From assembly GCA_009741485.1 (NCBI GenBank), contig CM019214.1:55539771-55603770 (forward strand): a stretch of 64,000 nucleotides of DNA. The letters are read 5' to 3'. The notes beneath the pieces are model-generated. The model ran no database searches, was not told the origin of the DNA, and was given only the letters and a program-made list of their open reading frames with translations. A program made the position numbers and the translations under genes. Origin of the DNA: Malurus cyaneus samueli. Taxonomy: Eukaryota > Chordata > Aves > Passeriformes > Maluridae. Of this stretch, positions 51,441-62,353 are shown one piece after another; the stretch's first letter is position 1, and every line of letters starts with the position of its first letter.

Positions 51441-51582
51441 TGTTCCAGGTGGGGTCTCTGCAGAGCAGAGGGGCAGAATCCCCTCCCTCTCCCTGCTGCC
51501 CACGCTGCTTTGGGTTCAGCCCAGGACAAGGCTGACTTTCTGGGCTGTGAGTGCTCATTGCTGGGTCATGTCCAGCCTCTCA

Positions 51583-54500
51583 TCTGCTCAGTGAGTCACA
51601 CAGTGATTCATCTGATCATGGAGAACAGACACAGGATCATTGCTGATATCATGGCTCTTCTGGAAAGGGCAGACACCATGTAAGTCATCCAACAGCAACA
51701 GTCAATTGCACAAATGCTTTTAGGATGTGGTTAAGAGTTGTACTGTACCTTGGGTGTACCAAAGAGCAGTGCAGTTTGAGAAAATCAAATTTTAGGTGGC
51801 AATAGTGTGCCCTACATGTCACCTGAGTTGATGTAGGCATTATCCAGCCTACATGATAGTGTTGGTCAAGCAGCAGGGTGTCAGTTACTCTGGCCTTCCT
51901 CGAAATTTCTGTGCCTCAGCTTTTGCAATTATTTGCTAGCTTTTCTTAAGCTAAATGTGTTGAGTTGGTATGTTTGTGCTGTTTAAGCCCCAGAGGACAA
52001 CGTGGCTTTTGTCATTGCATCGAGTCAAATGAGTTACCTATCTGCCTTTCCAGAGTGGAACAAAAAAAGGCTATCATATATAATTTTCAGAGAGCTTGTA
52101 CAGTCTAGGCTGATTTGATAGCTTCTTCAGCTCCGTACCACTGCACCAAAGCAGAGTATGTAAACACCAATTATGGATTTTAGACAAAGTATTCAGCACT
52201 TAAACTATATATATATTTTTTAAAGCTGTCATTTTACCATCACAGAATTAGAGCTGGATTTTCAGATTGAGCTTAGATCTGTTTTGTTCTGATAAGCCTC
52301 ACCTCCAATATTTAACAAATTAAAAGTGGGAAATGTCATTTAGGAAAATGAAATAGCTAATTTACCTAAAGCAACAATCTTTGTGGACCTGCACCATTAA
52401 TCAAACTTCTTTTGCCAGTAGTCAAAAAAAATGCAATCGGCATACCAAGAAATGTTAAACTACTTGAATAATTTGAATAGAATAAATTTAAAATAAGGCA
52501 AACAAAGAAGCCATAAAATTATGAGTAATGTCAAGTTACTTAAAAGGGCTAAAGAGCAGTTATGAATTAAAATAACTGCAGAGCTACCTGGTGGACCCAT
52601 TCTGAATTGTGAAGCTGATGTAATTCAAAAATGAGTTTACAAAATGTTCACAAAAAAAATAAATCTGTTTGGCTCTTTTTAGGCACAAATATTATTTTAA
52701 TAAAATATGCTAATATGAACCAATTAATGCAAGAAGTCAGCTCCAGGGTCTGAAGACCATTTTCTGGATTTTTCTTATCACCTAATTATAGGCTTTACTA
52801 CAAGTGTGTACAATTATCATTCATCAGCTTCAGTAATTTGTCCCAGGGCACCATTTTTTTCTAAGACCTTATGGTGAGCTCACGGGCCAATAACTAAGCC
52901 ACTCACTCATTTTCCCCTACTACCAGTGGAATGGGGGACAGAACAGGAAGAACAAAGTCATAGAAACTTATGAATCAAGATACAGATTGTTTAATAAGTG
53001 AAGGAAAGAGAAAAAAGAAAGGGGAAAAAAACCTCACCCTGACCCTTAAAATCCCAAGTGATACAAAAGCAACTTCCACCAGCAGAATAAAATTCACTTT
53101 CACAAAAGTAAAGTATAATTTTCTTTTGAGCTTCATCTTACATGTGTTTAATGTTCTGTTTCCACTACCTAATATTTTTGAACCATATTTCAGTCTTCTT
53201 TGTATATCTCCCAGACAAGAAAATTACAGAAAAATAGATTATTGTGAAAGACAAAAGAATGTGGAAATGGCGTTAAAAATTAAAGCAAAAAAAACCCCCG
53301 AACTAAACTACTTTAAAAACAGAGCAAACTAGCTTAAACAGTAGTCTTATTGGCATTACACACTACTAGAAATCACCATACCACATTCAGCTGATGACAA
53401 CAGAGAAACAAAACTGGTAGGATTTATGAAGATATTTTCCCTAACTGTACTTTTCCTGTGCTGTAGGTAACATGAACAGCAGATTAGGAAGTTGAAGCAT
53501 TATATTGCTCCTTTCCACAGCTGCACAGGTCAGTTGTATTATTTTTTTTTTTTTTTTTTTTATGTTATGGAGAAGAAACATGAATTGAAAGTGAATTCTG
53601 GCAGTGACCTCAGTGAATTCAGGATATCAACACAGGACGGTATTGAGCCCCTTTCCTGAATGTTGTTTACTTCAAAGAGGAGAAAGAGAGAGGCTAAAAG
53701 AGAGGGTCTTGCTGCAAAATGGTGTTAACAGCCCAAAAATACCAAAAGCACTGCTTTGTGATAGGAGTCACCAGCTAAAAATACTTCGGCTTTGCAAATT
53801 ATTTTAAATATATGCATATATGTGTTTATGTCTAGATAGAAAAATGTAGATATAAAACTAAAACAATCACCTTTGAATTTTTTTTTCCTCACAGTTATAT
53901 CAATTTCCCAGAAATTCACGTCTTTTTTTTCTGAAATTTGATATTAATATCTGAAAATATTTATATTTGTATTAATAAATACATGAAGAATTATTTTGCA
54001 TTAGTTTTTTTTTTAATTTAAAAACTTTAAAGTCTTTAGAGTATGCAATAGCACAAGAGAATTCCCAAACCAGTATATTTTAGTATAAAATATCCTACAC
54101 AACCATTTCTCTGTGTAGCAATAGCACTTTAACAGAGCTATGCAAACTTTAAATCCCAAAAATGTAAGCAGGAAAATGGAACTATAAACTGCAATTTTAA
54201 GGAAAAGAAACTGTAATTTTAAGGAAAAATGTTTAAATTGATCACATTTGATGTAACTGTAGAAGAACTGATTGTTTAGAAAAAGTTACTTTATAATACT
54301 AACATAACCTGAAAACTTGCATGCATCCTGTAAAGAACACAGTATAGGACCTTGCATGGAATTGTGAAGCTCTAAGAAATTATTTTATTTTGTAGTTATA
54401 AAAGCTGTACTTCACTGCAATCTGAGAGGAGGTTTTTTTAAATATATATTTATTTCAAAGTTCAAGCGGAACTGTTGGTCCTTGTGCATCTCAGCTGACC

Positions 54501-56244
54501 AAAAAAAGTGATTGATTCCTAACAACCAAAACCAGTAATGTTACTTGTCCAGATGGTATTTATGGGCCATAAAATGGAGTCAAAGAAAATGCTAAGAAAA
54601 CCTAAATCACCATGGGGAAAAGTATTGCAATATCTGTGTACAGTAAGACAAGTTTACTGCAGTCAGGAGAGATGCAGGGGCAGAGAAGAACAGATTTCAT
54701 AAGTTTCTGTGTTCTCAAAGCTAGACAATCATTGTTTTTAGGATGATGCATGTGGTTTTAGAACTAAGCCAGACTTTTATACATATGTGGTTTAAGCATA
54801 TTAAATTAAAACTCCAAACTCTTTCCCTGAACTGATACTATTTGTTAAATTAGTTTAATAAAAATCTAAGTTAAAACTTCATTTTGATCAGTTTCTAAAA
54901 GCAATGAAATATTAAACCTTCATTGTGTCTAGCGTAAGGTTGTTGAACAGTGTGTCAAACAACTAGAAGTAATATTATCTAATTTACAGATAAATCGGCT
55001 TTAAATTATCAGGGGATTGAATTAATTGTAGGAATTTGTCTTTAGTTATTGCTAGTGTACTCTGTAGGACTGAAATATCAGAGCAGAAGTGGGCTGTAGG
55101 AGCTGGTGAAACACTTATTTTTGTCTTATTGCTTAAGACTTTGCAATATAGGGATAGGAAAGTGATTGCTACAAAAACAAAACAAAAAGAAGCCCAAAAA
55201 TAAACCTTTATTCTTAAGTTAAGAATGGTAAAATCAATGAGAGCCAAGCAGATCAGTACTTGAAACCAAATCCTGAGAGCACTTGAGGATTTGCTCTAAG
55301 ATAAGCATACGTGTGTTTAAAGGTTTGGAAACCACCATTTCTAGTATTTCACCTTTATTCCTGGAGAAAAATGAATGAATGCTGAGAAAAATTTATTAAA
55401 AAAACTAATTTATTACCAAATCATAATTTATGGAATTCACATATACCTAGATGTGTACACCTATATGCGATTGTAGTATTAAGAATATGTATTTTTTTCA
55501 AAAGATCTTCCTAATTGTGCTTTACTCAGTGGAAACTTTGTGCCTCACAACTACTTAGCAACATACCACACATACTCCAAGGCCTGATTACTCAGGTGAT
55601 GCCAGCTCAGCAAAGACTGGGAAAAAAGTCAAATGAGGTTAATTCCATCCTGGCATTCTTCTCCTGTTTTTCTTAGAAGCTCTAAGGTTTATTTCATTCT
55701 GTCCAGACTCACTTTGAGAAATGGTTTCCTTGAGAGTACTTTGTGTACCTTCATTTGCTCTTTAAGCTAGTGAGATCATCACTGCAGAGTTTGTCAAACT
55801 GACTGCAGCTCCCTGTAAAAGGTCAATGTCGCCATGTCCAGAGTAAATGAGATATTTCTTCTCCTTGTAATACCTCCGATTCTTTTTATAACACTGCATT
55901 GTAAGGCTGCTGTCATCCATATTGAGACTTTGAAAGTCAAGGTTTCAGACCACAGCTGCAGTTTTTTTTAAGATCTGCAAGATCCTTTGGATTTTGTGCT
56001 CTTATCCTACCTTTCATGTTCTAGTGAACAACTATAATTTTTTTTTTCATGCTAGAAACTAATTTGGGGAGACCATTAGTTTTCACTGGTGGGGATAAAT
56101 AAATTCTCTTTTTTAAAGCAAAAGCCAGTCTGTCTAAATGGAAAATAAGCAGTATTTTAGTCAAGTTAATTACTATATACTGTATTCAGCTCTTCAAAGA
56201 CACATCTGACTTTAAGAGTGTGACTGTACCAAAGGTACAGTGTA
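51583..56244. other. Unassigned AT-rich non-coding DNA
   Basis: No exon, RNA gene or interspersed repeat recognised. A T20 run lies at 53542. The 120-codon frame at 52970-53332 (plus) is Lys/Thr-rich with no known domain. Confidence 0.5.
53542..53561. repeat. Poly(T) run, 20 bp
   Basis: T20 in otherwise unassigned sequence. Confidence 0.93.
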
Positions 56245-56440
56245 TCATTGATTATCCTGAATTAGAAGGAACCCACAAGGATCATTGAGCCCAATTCCTG
56301 AATACACACAGGGCAGCCTAAAAATTATACCAAATATCTGATGGTGATGTGCAAATACTTATTGAACACTGACAAGCTTTGGGTGATGACCACATGCCTG
56401 AAGATCTTGTGCCTGACTACCCACCCAATAATAATGTAAA
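56245..56440 (-). mobile_element. CR1 LINE 3' fragment
   Basis: Antisense CR1 3' UTR of another subfamily: 'gaattagaaggaacccacaa' with ggatcattgagcccaattcctg, then a cacagggcagcctaaaaattatacc phrase, 'gatggtgatgtgcaaatac' with ttattgaac, 'actgacaagctttgggtg' with atgaccac, and a cctgactacccaccc end. This is the pattern 'laid out' as opening, short middle, CTTCTTGAxCTC-like phrase, and GTGACCAC in that family. It is about 195 bp and well diverged. Confidence 0.84.
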
Positions 56441-57024
56441 TACTGTAAATTCCTCAAAGTGACTAGATGACTATATGTCACCTAAAACTATCCACAGTTA
56501 TTTGTAATGATTGAGTAGTTACAAATATGTATCATATCAGACTGTTTCTTTGCAATTCAGAATTGAAAAAAATCAATCCATAATAACTCATCCTTCACCA
56601 TTTTAATGCTCTCTTAATATAGACTTTGTTCCTTTAATAATACTTCCTTTTAAGATGTCTTTAGATAATATTAGAGAATACAGATAAGCATTATGGAATT
56701 GTAACCCATGTTATAAATACTGGGGTTTTTTAATTACTCTTCTATTGATAAGATTATGTATAAAGTATAGTTTTCAAAAACCATTCTTCTTAAATATCAC
56801 TTGTTTAGTTATTGCAGTTTGAAATAAACGGAGTTACCTAGCCTCTATCACTGTATACTTACATTAAAACATTTCACATATTAAAAAAAAATGTATTTTC
56901 TGACCTGAAATGACCTCACTTGAAACCTCAGAAAAATTGACCTCACTTTTTGAAACCACAGAAAAGTCACTGGTAGCTGCAGCTTTGAAAAATTACTATA
57001 CCATTTTGTGCAGAAAATAATCTG

Positions 57025-57154
57025 AAATTCAGCTTTTTATGTAAATATCCAGCAAATGAGAATAGTTATCAAAACTCAGAAAATATTTNAAATTCAGCTT
57101 ATTATGTAAATATAACAGCAAATGAGAATAGTTATCAAAACTCAGAAAATATTT
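57025..57154 (+). repeat. 64/65-bp direct duplication flanking an undetermined base
   Basis: 57025-57088 and 57090-57154 are near-identical; they differ by one T/A change and a small cc/aac change. The only N in the window (57089) sits exactly between them. This may be a true tandem duplication or an artefact of joining two contig ends. Confidence 0.95.
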
Positions 57155-58197
57155 GTTTATTTATTTATTTTTCTCATTTTACATTAAAATTAGATTGATC
57201 ATACAAATTTATTTATGCTACTTGAAGGAAGTATATCTCAGGTTATTAAAAAATATAAGAGAAATACACTGGGGAGAGCCCCATAATGATAAATTAATTG
57301 AGAATAGGTTTGTATGTTTGAACTCTTTGGTTTGTATTTTGTTTTATTTTAAAATAAACAAGGTGACTCAATAAATGTTCCTTTAATTCTCCTCCATTTT
57401 TTATATATACATATAAATAACCTGGCTTATATTATATGTGTTCAGCTTCAACAATGAAATAATACAAAAGATTTTTGGGAAACTGCTTGATCCTTTGAAG
57501 GAAATTATCACACATCTGTAGGTTAATGACTCACTAAATGTGATAGACACTTCTGTCAGCTTTCACTAACATAGACACAGGTATTGTCTGATGAAAGAAC
57601 AGCAATTTTTATGTAAAGAGTAGAAATAATTTTTCTCTCTCTCAGAGAAAATTGGTTGCATTTTTTTATATATAAAATGTGCATATCTTATATTTTATGT
57701 GTATTTTATAGACAAAATATTTCTTCCAATCAATAAAGAATGAGGTGAGTGGCACCTGGTCTTGTTCATTAACTTGAGACTGACATATATGACTTATATT
57801 GTATAAACAGATAACAGATCTCTGATCCTTGGTGTCTTAAAGTTATTCCATTTGTAGAAAAAATGTAAGAAGTAAAGAATTTCATCTTCATTAATCAAGT
57901 CTGTAACAAAACCGTTGCCTTAAAAATGTGAATCATAGCATTAGAGTAAGAGCATGGATGATTTTTCCACTCTTCTTGATGACTGGAAACCATAAAGCAT
58001 TGAGTTATGGATTATTAGGACTTTATTTTATGTTGCATAGTGTATACCAAATTAGAGATCCTTGAATAATAATTCTTTACTTATATCAGTCTTATATGCT
58101 GATACTGTTGTGGGTCTTTTCTTTTTCTTTCTCCTGCAACAGGCTGCTGGCGCTTGAAAATGAAGTATCCTGACTCTGACCTTAAAGAAAAAAAAAT

Positions 58198-58251
58198 GCA
58201 TTATTAGGATAAAATATCTTAAAAAATTGCATTATTAGGATAAAATATGTT
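58198..58251 (+). repeat. 23-bp direct repeat
   Basis: 'gcattattaggataaaatat' plus ctt at 58198-58220 recurs with gtt at 58229-58251, separated by aaaaaatt. Only one base differs. Confidence 0.93.
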
Positions 58252-58428
58252 AATATGAAAAAAAACCAAATCATTTAAATAGTGTTTAAGATATAATTAC
58301 GGACCTAAAACCATAGGCTCATGAAGAATCAATGCATTTTTAGGCTTTTCTCGTGAAGGCAATGTAGCACTCAGTTATGGGCATGTCAAAGTTTTATAGG
58401 GGTAAAATAATTGCATCATCATTTGTAG

Positions 58429-58729
58429 TTCTGGTCTCCATGTCCTAAGAAGAACTTAGGGTAGGTACAGAAAGAATACAGAGTAACAACATAAGAGGAA
58501 GCGCTGTAAAGGACAGTACTCTTCAATTCAGAGAGGAAAAAAATGAAGATAATCATGACAGAGGTTTAAAAACTCATTAAGAACCTTGGTTTGCTGTTCT
58601 CAAACAGAATTGGAAGCACTCTGCTACAGTACCAAGAATTTGATTAGAATAAATATGAAAGAGCACTTGACACAGTGGGAATGAACTGTAATTTGCTGTT
58701 GCAGGATGCTACAAAAGCAGTCGGTATTG

Positions 58730-58771
<42 letters not shown>

Positions 58772-58935
58772 TAGACAGATTAGTCCAAGTCCTAATACAG
58801 AAGTTGTACTGGGAGCATGAGGTAAATCCACTGCAGAAAGTGATCAAGCTGAACACTGTATCTTACTACCATTGTCAGGCTCTAAACTGGGCTAAAGGGA
58901 ACATTAGTCTGGCCCAGCAGGGTTTTCCTTGCGTT
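58429..58935 (+). mobile_element. Old CR1 LINE 3' part (reptile-type subfamily)
   Basis: Sense CR1 of an old subfamily whose text I know better from turtle and crocodile copies. Landmarks in order: 'agttctggtctccatgtcct' with aagaagaac; 'gtacagaaagaatacagag' with taacaacataagagg; 'actcttcaattcagagagg'; 'catgacagaggtttaaaaac'; 'ctgttctcaaacagaattgg' with aagcactctgc; a cacttgacacagtgggaatgaactg phrase; 'ttgctgttgcaggatgct'; aaatttaaaaa; 'agacagattagtccaagtcc'; 'tctaaactgggctaaaggga' with acattagtctggcccagcaggg. An A30 run splits the copy at 58738-58767. Coding potential is lost. Confidence 0.82.
58738..58767. repeat. Poly(A) run, 30 bp, inside an old CR1
   Basis: A30 after gctaaattt. It lies where CR1 has a short A-rich phrase (TTTAAAAAGG-like), so it is an internal expansion and not a retrogene tail. 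Confidence 0.93.
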
Positions 58936-59323
58936 CTTCCAGCCTCTCCTGGACACCTGTGAGTTTCCAATTCTTCATAGAAAATACCTATAATTATTTT
59001 TAACAATTTAAAAAATAGCACAATAGAGAAAATTGGTGAACTTACAGACAACCCTAAAGGTGCCTATTGCCTTTTATTTATTTTCCAGATCAATTTAATA
59101 CTTTTAGTAATTAAAGGGGTTTGTACATTGGTTTCTTTTTTATTTTAAAGTATACTGCCTCTTCTCAATATGGGTCAGGGCATCACCACAGGCAACAAAA
59201 GTTTCAGAATAATGATGTCTTCCTGCTGTTAAATAAAGGATGAGAGATTCTTGCACTGAACTTGAACAGAAACTCCTGAGAACTCCTGATCATCTAGCAA
59301 CTAGCCCCAAATAACTACACTTG

Positions 59324-59349
<26 letters not shown>
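59324..59349. repeat. Poly(A) run, 26 bp
   Basis: A26 after aactacacttg. An AATAAA occurs at 59231-59236, about 90 bases upstream, too far for a canonical cleavage site; no retrocopy was recognised. Confidence 0.93.
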
Positions 59350-59354
<5 letters not shown>

Positions 59355-59604
59355 TGTGTTTACAGAGATCTAGATAATAGTCCAAGGTGATTACAGAAGT
59401 CTTTCTTAAGAATAAGCAAATAGCATTTACTTTCTACCTTTCTACTTGCAAAATTCAGAACAAGGAAAAAGAGTTGAATTTACAAAACATGAATTTAGAT
59501 TGAATTAATCTCAAGTCAAACTTCTAAGAAATTACTCATTCCATAAAACTCGTATCAGTAGATTAAAACATGTAGCTAGCTGAGTTTGTGCTTACTTTAA
59601 ATCA

Positions 59605-59632
59605 TTTTTTTTTTACTTTTTTTTTTTTTTTT
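59605..59632. repeat. Poly(T) tract
   Basis: T10, ac, then T16, ending at cgtagc. Confidence 0.9.
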
Positions 59633-60802
59633 CGTAGCAACAATGCCAAAACAGAAAACCCACTTGAATTCACATAATAGATACATCAAATTAGGAAATC
59701 AATCATTACTTAGAAACCTCTCTTTTGGTAACTTGAATAAAGTTTGTTGGGATCATCAATTACCTTTAATCCTAACTAGCTGATCTCGAGTACATTTGTT
59801 ACTGTATTTGTTTTCCAAAAACGTGTTTATAAACATTTAAGACATCTGATCTTTAACTTCTTCAAAACATTACTTTCTTTTAGAAAAACACATATGTACA
59901 AACCATACCAGGTGGTAGGATACAATTTTTTTTTTTAAAAAGAATTTAATAAAGAAATACAAAAATGTATAATATTGGGCAGGCACTGCAGTGGAACACA
60001 TGTAATAACCATGTCATTTTAGGAAGAGATATTTTTTAAATTTTAGGCAGACAGGATACTGAAATTCAAATACATTTCCTTGGACATTTCCAGGGTTTCT
60101 AAAATGAGTGAAGGAAATTTCACTATGCTATTTTTTTTTTTGTCTGATCATATAAAAGAAATTGGCCTCCAAAATATGCATCATTTTGACATCATCCTTC
60201 ATTTTAAAGACCTTAGCATAGCTGAGTTCCACGGTGAAAAAAATCTTTTTTTGTCAGCAGAGGAAAGCATGGTATCATGATGCAACCAAAGAAGAGTCCT
60301 TTAACAATCCTGCCTAAACAACTTATCAGGATTAAATTATTATTAGCTATAATCCATGAAGGCTTAGAGGCAAGACAGAACAAAACAAGGAAAGCATCAG
60401 GAGCAAGGGAAAACTGCTTATGAGTGACAAAATCATGTATACCAAGGAAAGAAGACAAGACCATTTTGAATGCTCTCAAACCTCAATAATCAGATGTAGA
60501 ACAACCAAGGACTTTAACTATCAAAACTTTGTGTTTATTGTCTACATGGTAAAGTATACTTGCAGGCAATGGAGAATATTTGTTAAAGTTTTATGGTTTC
60601 GTATATGTCATAATGATGATGAATATTGTTAAATAAACAGAGAATTTATTAAAGTATGTTTCTAATAAATGTAGCAGTGTTGGTTTAAGACTGGAAACCA
60701 GCCTGATTAGCCAGTCTTTTAACCTGATCTCTCATTATCCCTCTATTTGGTTGCAATAATGGAGTAAGACTATATGAAAATTTTGTATTCATAATGATAT
60801 AT

Positions 60803-60827
60803 AGCCATTAATCACTTATTAATGGCT
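60803..60827. repeat. Perfect 10-bp stem hairpin
   Basis: agccattaat, loop cactt, attaatggct. Confidence 0.9.
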
Positions 60828-61035
60828 GTGTTTACACTGGCATTTAGAGTCAATGTGATTTTTAAATTGAATTTACATTGATTTTCCTTTGGTTTTATTG
60901 AAGCTTTTCATCTCCACAGACTACATTTTTTTTTGAAAGAAAACTAAAACATGAGTTTTTAGTAAGCTGTACACTGTACATTGGAATACCTGGTGAGCCC
61001 ATGCAGGTGCTTATGAACATCTTTGAAGTACAGAT

Positions 61036-61109
61036 GTGCTGACGACACTTGGTTCAGGTAACCAGATGATACCCATAGGGAGCACAAACCTGAACCAAAA
61101 AGTCAGCAC
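61036..61109. repeat. 74-nt interrupted inverted repeat, pre-miRNA-like
   Basis: 5' arm: gtgctgac (61036-61043), gacac, ttggttcaggt (61049-61059). 3' arm: acctgaaccaa (61088-61098), aaa, gtcagcac (61102-61109). The two perfect stems of 11 and 8 bp are separated by a 5x3 internal loop, with a 28-nt terminal loop. Size and shape fit a miRNA precursor, but I recognise no known miRNA and an ancient transposon end is an equal possibility. Confidence 0.85.
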
Positions 61110-62296
61110 AAAACACATGAATGCACTGACATCTTATTTCAATCAAATCCCTTCCTTAAACAATATTTTAAGTAATATATACTTAAATTGCAAGCTCATA
61201 ATATGGATGTTTCAATGCTAAATATAGATACTATAGCACCACTCTTAATCTACTTCTCCTAGCTGAAAATAAATTATTAATCCAAGTACATTTTGAAATT
61301 TTCAGCAAGCACATGGTCATCATAAAAATCTACCTCTGAACTGAAAATCATTAATGCAGATTAAGCAAGTGTATTTTGGGCTTTAAGGTGGATAGAAAAA
61401 GACTTGTGAACATTGCATACACAGAGGTAGAAAAATAATCCTCCAGGTTCACTAAAGCTGCAATATGAAGCTGGGTTCTGCTATCTAGCAAAAACCAAAA
61501 TAAATGAAAACGTGGAGAGCTCTGTTTGATGTTGTTTTTAGGTTTTTGGGTTTTGGTTTTTTAAAGCTAGTATGAACTACTGTATTACCTTGAAAAGTGA
61601 GAGAGTAAATAGGATATAATTTTAAGGAAAAATAACTTGGAGACACTGATTCTTTTGGCTTGTCTTTTATTGTTCTACAATAGTTGGACAGAATAAAAAT
61701 AATCATGTGCTGTGTAAATTCCCTACATATATTTTAAGTTAATGTATTTTAAAGAGATGCTTTTTTGTTAAAAAAGCATACATTGGAATTTTCCACTGAA
61801 TTTTAAGGGTCAAGAATTTACCAATGCATAAAAATACTGTTACAGTGATATGAATCAAACATTATGCTGTAGTTCTCTGAAACTAAAATGTCAAAGCAGG
61901 GAATATGTAATGAATCCTAGAAACAGATTAATATATTGAAATCAGCAGAGAATTTCATCTTATGTCTTAGCATCTGAGAGAGCAGATGTTATGGTCTGAT
62001 GTACAAACAGCAAATTGAGTCGCTCTGATTTTAAAAAATCTTTTTTAAATTAACACATAGAATAGGACAGGATAAAGAGGCTAGGTATTCACTGAACATC
62101 TGCTATTTCTGTGTCATTCAGGTGACTCATATACCTGCATTTTCCCTGGGGATGCCAAGTTGTTAAAACCGGTTTCTACTACAAGACTGGTGCCAGTAGA
62201 AAATGTGAATAAATTTAACTTCAGTGAAGTGGCATTCCACAATATTTCTTTTGCTGAAGCCCTAACACAAGGTTACAGCCCATCTACTTCACTGTG

Positions 62297-62353
62297 TTTT
62301 TTTTTTTTGGTTTTTTTTTTTGGTTTTTTTTTTTTTGTTTGTTTTTTTTTTTT
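62297..62353. repeat. T-rich tract with GG/G interruptions
   Basis: T12, gg, T11, gg, T13, g, ttt, g and T12: about 57 bp of low complexity. Confidence 0.93.

Larger units (their letters stand above)
50884..51582 (-). mobile_element. CR1 LINE, about 0.7 kb, 3' end complete
   Basis: Antisense CR1 with an intact-looking 3' terminus at the left: 'caatcatggaatcatagaat' with ggttttgtttggaag, 'aatccccctgccatggac' with agggacatttt, 'acacctccagggatgagac', gataaaagttttcc-type wording, then 'cactcagcttcagtttga'-like text, an AT-rich insertion at 51163-51233, 'tttcaggtactggaagac', 'ctgaacaatcccagttctcc', 'actcgctccagcaggtcc', 'ggcccccagagtgggatgc', 'gcagaatcccctccctctcc' and 'tttctgggctgtgagtgc'. It ends at about 51582 after a cagcctctcatc phrase. 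Relatively low divergence suggests it is among the younger CR1 copies here. Confidence 0.96.
56441..58428. other. Unassigned AT-rich non-coding DNA
   Basis: No gene recognised. It contains the direct duplication flanking an N (57025-57154) and a 23-bp direct repeat (58198-58251). Confidence 0.5.

Noticed and set aside
59140..59349. Possible processed pseudogene ending in A26 with an upstream AATAAA
   Set aside because: The signal is about 90 bases from the A-run, no coding body or target duplication is recognisable, and AATAAA is common in AT-rich DNA.
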